The translations under genes and the position numbers were made by a program. From assembly GCA_001817615.1 (NCBI GenBank), contig MHIR01000039.1:1-8166 (forward strand): a stretch of DNA of 8,166 nt, written 5' to 3'. The stretch comes from Candidatus Buchananbacteria bacterium RIFCSPLOWO2_02_FULL_46_11b (GTDB lineage Bacteria > Patescibacteriota > Patescibacteriia > Buchananbacterales > UBA6539). This document shows positions 5,293 through 8,166 of the stretch, piece after piece (position 1 is the first letter of the stretch; every line of letters begins with the position of its first letter). The notes beneath the pieces were generated by a model. It made no database searches. It was not told where the DNA came from and saw nothing but the letters and a program-made list of their open reading frames with translations.

Positions 5293-5676
5293 AAAAAACA
5301 AAGAGATTAAAAATAGACAAAACGACATTTACAAGCAAACCCCAATAGAAATAGTTCCCTCCCCCCAATCGGCCCGCCTGCCTTTCGGCCATGAGCTCAA
5401 GGCCGAATGGCCACGCCGTTGAAATTTTTTATCAATATAATCTTTATAAAATTAAATTAAGATGTTTGTCAAAAAAATAAAAATAAAAAACAAAGAGATT
5501 AAAAATAGACAAAACGACATTTACAAGCAAACCCCAATAGAAATAGTTCCCTCCCCCCAATCGGCCCGCCTGCCTTTCGGCCATGAGCTCAAGGCCGAAT
5601 GGCCACGCCGTTGAAATTTTTTATCAATATAATCTTTATAAAATTAAATTAAGATGTTTGTCAAAAAAATAAAAAT
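5293..5676 (+). repeat. Exact 192-bp tandem duplication
   Basis: The unit 5293-5484 is repeated at 5485-5676, and by eye the two copies are identical base for base. The joint lies in A-rich sequence, giving a few bases of ambiguity. Each copy carries the C-rich left arm, the 27-bp palindromic insert and the AT-rich core of the inverted-repeat element. Only the second is followed by the G-rich right arm. Complete identity means a recent event or an assembly artefact. Confidence 0.9.
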
Positions 5677-5716
5677 AAGTGGCGAGGCGGGCAGGGGGGA
5701 GGGACAGGGAGAGGGG
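5357..5716. repeat. MITE-like inverted-repeat element, copy 2
   Basis: It has the same arms and AT-rich core as 1403-1604. The left arm is CCCTCCCCCC then GGCCCGCCTGCC, the core contains CTTTATAAAATTAAATTAAG, and the right arm is GTGGCGAGGCGGGCAGGGGG then GAGGGACAGGGAGAGGGG. The left half is present twice through the tandem duplication. The left arm lacks the outermost CCCTCTCCCTGT block; the right arm is uninterrupted. The right arm at 5694-5716 fits the G-quadruplex pattern. Confidence 0.75.
5383..5409. repeat. 27-bp palindromic insert in the left arm
   Basis: TTCGGCCATGAG (5384-5395) faces CTCAAGGCCGAA (5396-5407), a 24-bp palindrome with one A/A mismatch. Copy 1 of the element reads GCCTGCC then ACGCC with nothing between. 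Here 27 bp plus a second GCC are present, so GCC flanks the insert on both sides (5380-5382 and 5410-5412) like a 3-bp target duplication. A second copy lies at 5575-5601 in the tandem repeat. Confidence 0.75.
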
Positions 5717-5721
5717 AGGCG

Positions 5722-5932
5722 CAACCTAACGAATTAACCCCATCAACCAAAATGTAAAACCAACCAAATTTAACTTGACAAAACACGCATTATTTACCAA
5801 GACAAAAATCAAATAACAAACAAAAACTAAACAAAACAAACAAACAAACGCTAAATTAAAACAAAAAAACACTAAAATCAACACTAAATAAAAACAAAAA
5901 CTAACAAAATTTCGCTAAAAATAAACAAAAAA
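5722..5932. other. G-depleted, A/C-rich tract
   Basis: I count about seven G residues on the plus strand in 211 bases, with many AAAC and AACA strings. No open reading frame and no promoter with a matching -10 are seen. It may be part of a long unstructured leader for the surface-protein gene, or decayed repeat DNA. Confidence 0.55.
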
Positions 5933-5973
5933 GAGAAGCAAAGGAAAGAGAAATAAGAGATAAAAGTTTAGTC

Positions 5974-6036
5974 TTGTCATCCCGCACGAGATCGCACTTT
6001 GGTAAGCCTTGAGGCGGCCGAGATGCGGAATGACAA
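5974..6036. repeat. Small inverted-repeat (REP-like) element
   Basis: TTGTCATCCCGCA (5974-5986) faces TGCGGAATGACAA (6024-6036), 13 bp with one mismatch, around an interior of about 37 bp. The GTCATnCCGCA ends resemble REP-type palindromes common in bacterial intergenic DNA. It lies 45 bp before the surface-protein start codon. Confidence 0.6.
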
Positions 6037-6080
6037 AGTAAACAAGCCAAGAGATTAACCAACCAATCTAATTAACCCAA

Positions 6081-8166
6081 ATGGACAACTTCCGTCCACA
6101 ACTAAATAAGAAGTTCCGCAAGCTGGCTCTGCTCGCCGCGGTTTTGCTGTTGGTTTTCTTTGGCTTGAAATTCGGCGCCCAGACTTTTGCCGCCAGCCAG
6201 ACTGATAATATTTTTAGCAATGTCATGACTAATACTTTCGGCAAGGCTTTAAACGCGCCGGAAAAATTTGACCATACTTTAGCCGGCGCGGATTACCAGT
6301 CAGTCTTCAACAAATTGGTCCGGCCGGGCATCTTCCCGATTGTCAAAATTTTGGAAAACGCCAAGAATAAATTACTGAATATTTTTGCCCCGCAAAAAAG
6401 CACGCCGATAATCATTGAGGTTTCCCGAACGCCGAAAACCCAAACCGCGACCTCAACTACAGCCATCATCACCCAGATTGTAAACTCAAATCAGGTCAGG
6501 GAAGTCATCAACCGCGAATTGAGAGAAACCGTCAAGCGCGAAATTCAGGTCGTGGAAAAAGTTAAGACTATTGAAACCAAAGAAATTGTTTACCGAGACG
6601 CGCCCGCGGCGCAAACACCAGCCGTGAGCGCGGCCCCGAGCCAATTCCTGCAAAATAATCTCATGCTGACTAATGAGCCGGGCAAATATTTGCTGGGCGA
6701 CACCGCTTTCGGCGGCACAATCAGTTTTGATAAAGGCACGATTATTGACTTTACCGGCGTTCATGTCTTCAACTGGCCCCTCTCGCCCTCCAATACCATT
6801 TCCGGCGGCAGCAGCGTCACTAATATTACTACCACCGGCATTACTTCGGAATCCGACCCGATCTTTATCGGCTGGGCCGGTTATTCTCATGGCAGACTTT
6901 CGGTTTTGAACGCGACCACCACTAATATCGGAACTCTGCAAGTCTATACCGGCGCCACCTTGCCGTCAGCCACGACCACGGACCGGATGTATATCGGCAA
7001 TCAATTATCCGTGGCCACTTCTTCGCCTTGGGAAAATACCAAATTGGCCATCTCGGGCAATATGGCTCTGGCGGGTAATCTGTATCATCAGGGCAGTGCG
7101 ACCACCACGGACTCGGGCTACTTCGGAACTTTGGGTCTAAATAATCAATATATTAACAGCTGGTCGGAAATTTCGGCTTTGGCCGGCGACTTTACTTTAA
7201 CCGCTTGGTTTGCCACCACCACTTGGGCGGGGGACAATGACCTGACGGTTAAAGGCGCGGCCACGACCACCGGCAAATTAGTCGTCGGGACTTCGGCTTT
7301 GGAAAATGCCACTTCCACTTTAAATGTCATTGGCAACAGTTACTTTAAAGGCAGCGCCACGACCACCGGCGTTTTGGAAGCAAACGAGTATGCCACTTCC
7401 ACCGGCGGCTTCTTTACTCAAAGTTCCGGCTGGTTCGGCCAAAGCGCCACTTCCAGCAAGTCTCTGTATGTCGGCAATCAATTGAACGTGGCCACGACTT
7501 CGCCCTGGGCGGGTTATGAATTCGCCCTGGCCGGGGATCAAGTCCTAACTGGCAATCTGCTGGGCTTGGGCTATGGCCAGTTTAACAATGTTTCCACGAC
7601 TGATACTTTGTATGTCGGGGGTTATGCTTCTACTACCGGCGGATTATTCACCCAGGGCAATATCTACTCCGGCGCCAATGCCACGACCACGGGCTCAACT
7701 TATCTGGGCGCGACCGCCGGCTTAAACAATGTTTACATCAATAATTGGACAGACATCGCGACTTTAAGCGGCTCGGATATCTTTACTTTGACTAACTGGT
7801 TTGCCACGACGACCTGGGCCGGGGGGCGAGATTTGACGGTTAAAGGCAATGCCACGACTTCCGGCGTCTTGATGGTTAATACCGGTACTGGCGAATGGAG
7901 CGCGCCCACTTCCACTTTAATGGTCAACGGCTCCGGCTTGTTTACCGGCAACGCCACAACTTCTGGCAATTTCACGGTTAGAGGCCAAAGCGCTTTTGGC
8001 GCCGTCGCCCAGCCCGTGTCAACAACCACCCTGCGCTTATTTGACAACTATGTTTTTAACGGCAACAGCAATACCAGCACGGCGCTGTTTATTCACCGGC
8101 CGACGGTCGCTGATGGCGCGGGCTTGGGTCCCTTGTCCTTATTCTACGGCCTGTATATTGAAAACC
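6081..8166 (+). CDS. Secreted modular Thr/Ser/Gly-rich surface protein (partial, 3' end missing)
   Basis: The frame stays open from the ATG at 6081 to the window end: 695 codons, no stop. A Sec-type signal follows a basic N-terminus: hydrophobic core at residues 15-29 and likely cleavage after FAA (36-38). Residues about 138-170 are charged and helical, possibly a coiled coil (VREVINRELRETVKREIQVV). From about 214 the protein is beta-rich with repeated short motifs A-T-T-[TS]-G, for example at 394-398, 426-430, 534-538, 591-595 and 625-629. Larger modules repeat: YxGNQLxVATxSPW (304-317 and 464-476) and YINxW followed by WFATTTWAG and DLTVKG (357-392 and 552-589). Parcubacterial cell-surface repeat proteins and phage tail-fibre-like stalks look similar. 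An adhesin, stalk or fibre role is inferred, and no enzymatic motif is seen. No Shine-Dalgarno site or firm promoter is visible; TCTAAT at 6067-6072 is too weak to call. Confidence 0.85.
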   Translation, partial: MDNFRPQLNKKFRKLALLAAVLLLVFFGLKFGAQTFAASQTDNIFSNVMTNTFGKALNAPEKFDHTLAGADYQSVFNKLVRPGIFPIVKILENAKNKLLNIFAPQKSTPIIIEVSRTPKTQTATSTTAIITQIVNSNQVREVINRELRETVKREIQVVEKVKTIETKEIVYRDAPAAQTPAVSAAPSQFLQNNLMLTNEPGKYLLGDTAFGGTISFDKGTIIDFTGVHVFNWPLSPSNTISGGSSVTNITTTGITSESDPIFIGWAGYSHGRLSVLNATTTNIGTLQVYTGATLPSATTTDRMYIGNQLSVATSSPWENTKLAISGNMALAGNLYHQGSATTTDSGYFGTLGLNNQYINSWSEISALAGDFTLTAWFATTTWAGDNDLTVKGAATTTGKLVVGTSALENATSTLNVIGNSYFKGSATTTGVLEANEYATSTGGFFTQSSGWFGQSATSSKSLYVGNQLNVATTSPWAGYEFALAGDQVLTGNLLGLGYGQFNNVSTTDTLYVGGYASTTGGLFTQGNIYSGANATTTGSTYLGATAGLNNVYINNWTDIATLSGSDIFTLTNWFATTTWAGGRDLTVKGNATTSGVLMVNTGTGEWSAPTSTLMVNGSGLFTGNATTSGNFTVRGQSAFGAVAQPVSTTTLRLFDNYVFNGNSNTSTALFIHRPTVADGAGLGPLSLFYGLYIEN

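Noticed and set aside
5293..5676. CRISPR-like array
   Set aside because: The repeats are a single 192-bp tandem duplication without unique spacers, and no cas gene is present.
5775..5780. TTGACA as a -35 for the surface-protein gene
   Set aside because: No -10-like hexamer lies at 16-18 bp downstream, and the site is about 300 bp from the start codon.
6486..6941. Minus-strand open frames under the surface-protein gene (also 7145-7336, 7320-7541, 7733-8047)
   Set aside because: They mirror the repetitive Thr/Gly codons of the plus-strand gene and look like shadows of it, with no recognisable domain.

Overview
The window looks like accessory, repeat-rich DNA of a small-genome bacterium. I infer a member of the candidate phyla radiation (Patescibacteria, Parcubacteria-like). 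The basis is a short cold-shock protein with a divergent first strand, genes without Shine-Dalgarno sites, and a Thr/Ser/Gly-rich secreted repeat protein of a style common in that group. No ribosomal or other marker gene is present, so the assignment is tentative. Stops used are TAA and TAG, and no in-frame TGA is seen in the genes, so the code looks standard.

Layout. 71-1025 is a complete IS481-like insertion sequence with 26-bp terminal inverted repeats and one DDE transposase on the minus strand. Its right end lies 5 bp from the -35 box of a cold-shock gene (1144-1341), which has its own promoter, a leader of about 78 nt and a strong terminator. After a 200-bp inverted-repeat element comes an 849-residue MgtA-type P-type ATPase (1657-4206) with a nearly leaderless promoter and its own terminator. 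The 740 bp from 4207 to 4946 hold nested G-rich/C-rich inverted repeats and a perfect 30-bp palindrome, then a promoter region with four helically phased 10-bp repeats. That promoter drives a 68-residue MerR/excisionase-like DNA-binding protein (4947-5153). The 927 bp from 5154 to 6080 contain no gene. They hold a second perfect 30-bp palindrome, an exact 192-bp tandem duplication inside another copy of the inverted-repeat element, a G-depleted tract and a small hairpin element. From 6081 to the window end runs an open frame of 695 codons for a secreted, modular surface protein.

How the parts relate. The genes look like independent single-gene units, each with its own promoter or terminator, not an operon. 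What links the intergenic regions is a dispersed family of inverted-repeat elements: G-rich arms, some matching the G-quadruplex motif, around an AT-rich core. Two copies can be compared directly, and each carries a different palindrome at a different arm position where the other copy has none. This suggests that palindromic units are gained within the repeats. It is the most promising undescribed feature here. I do not see a convincing new multi-gene system.
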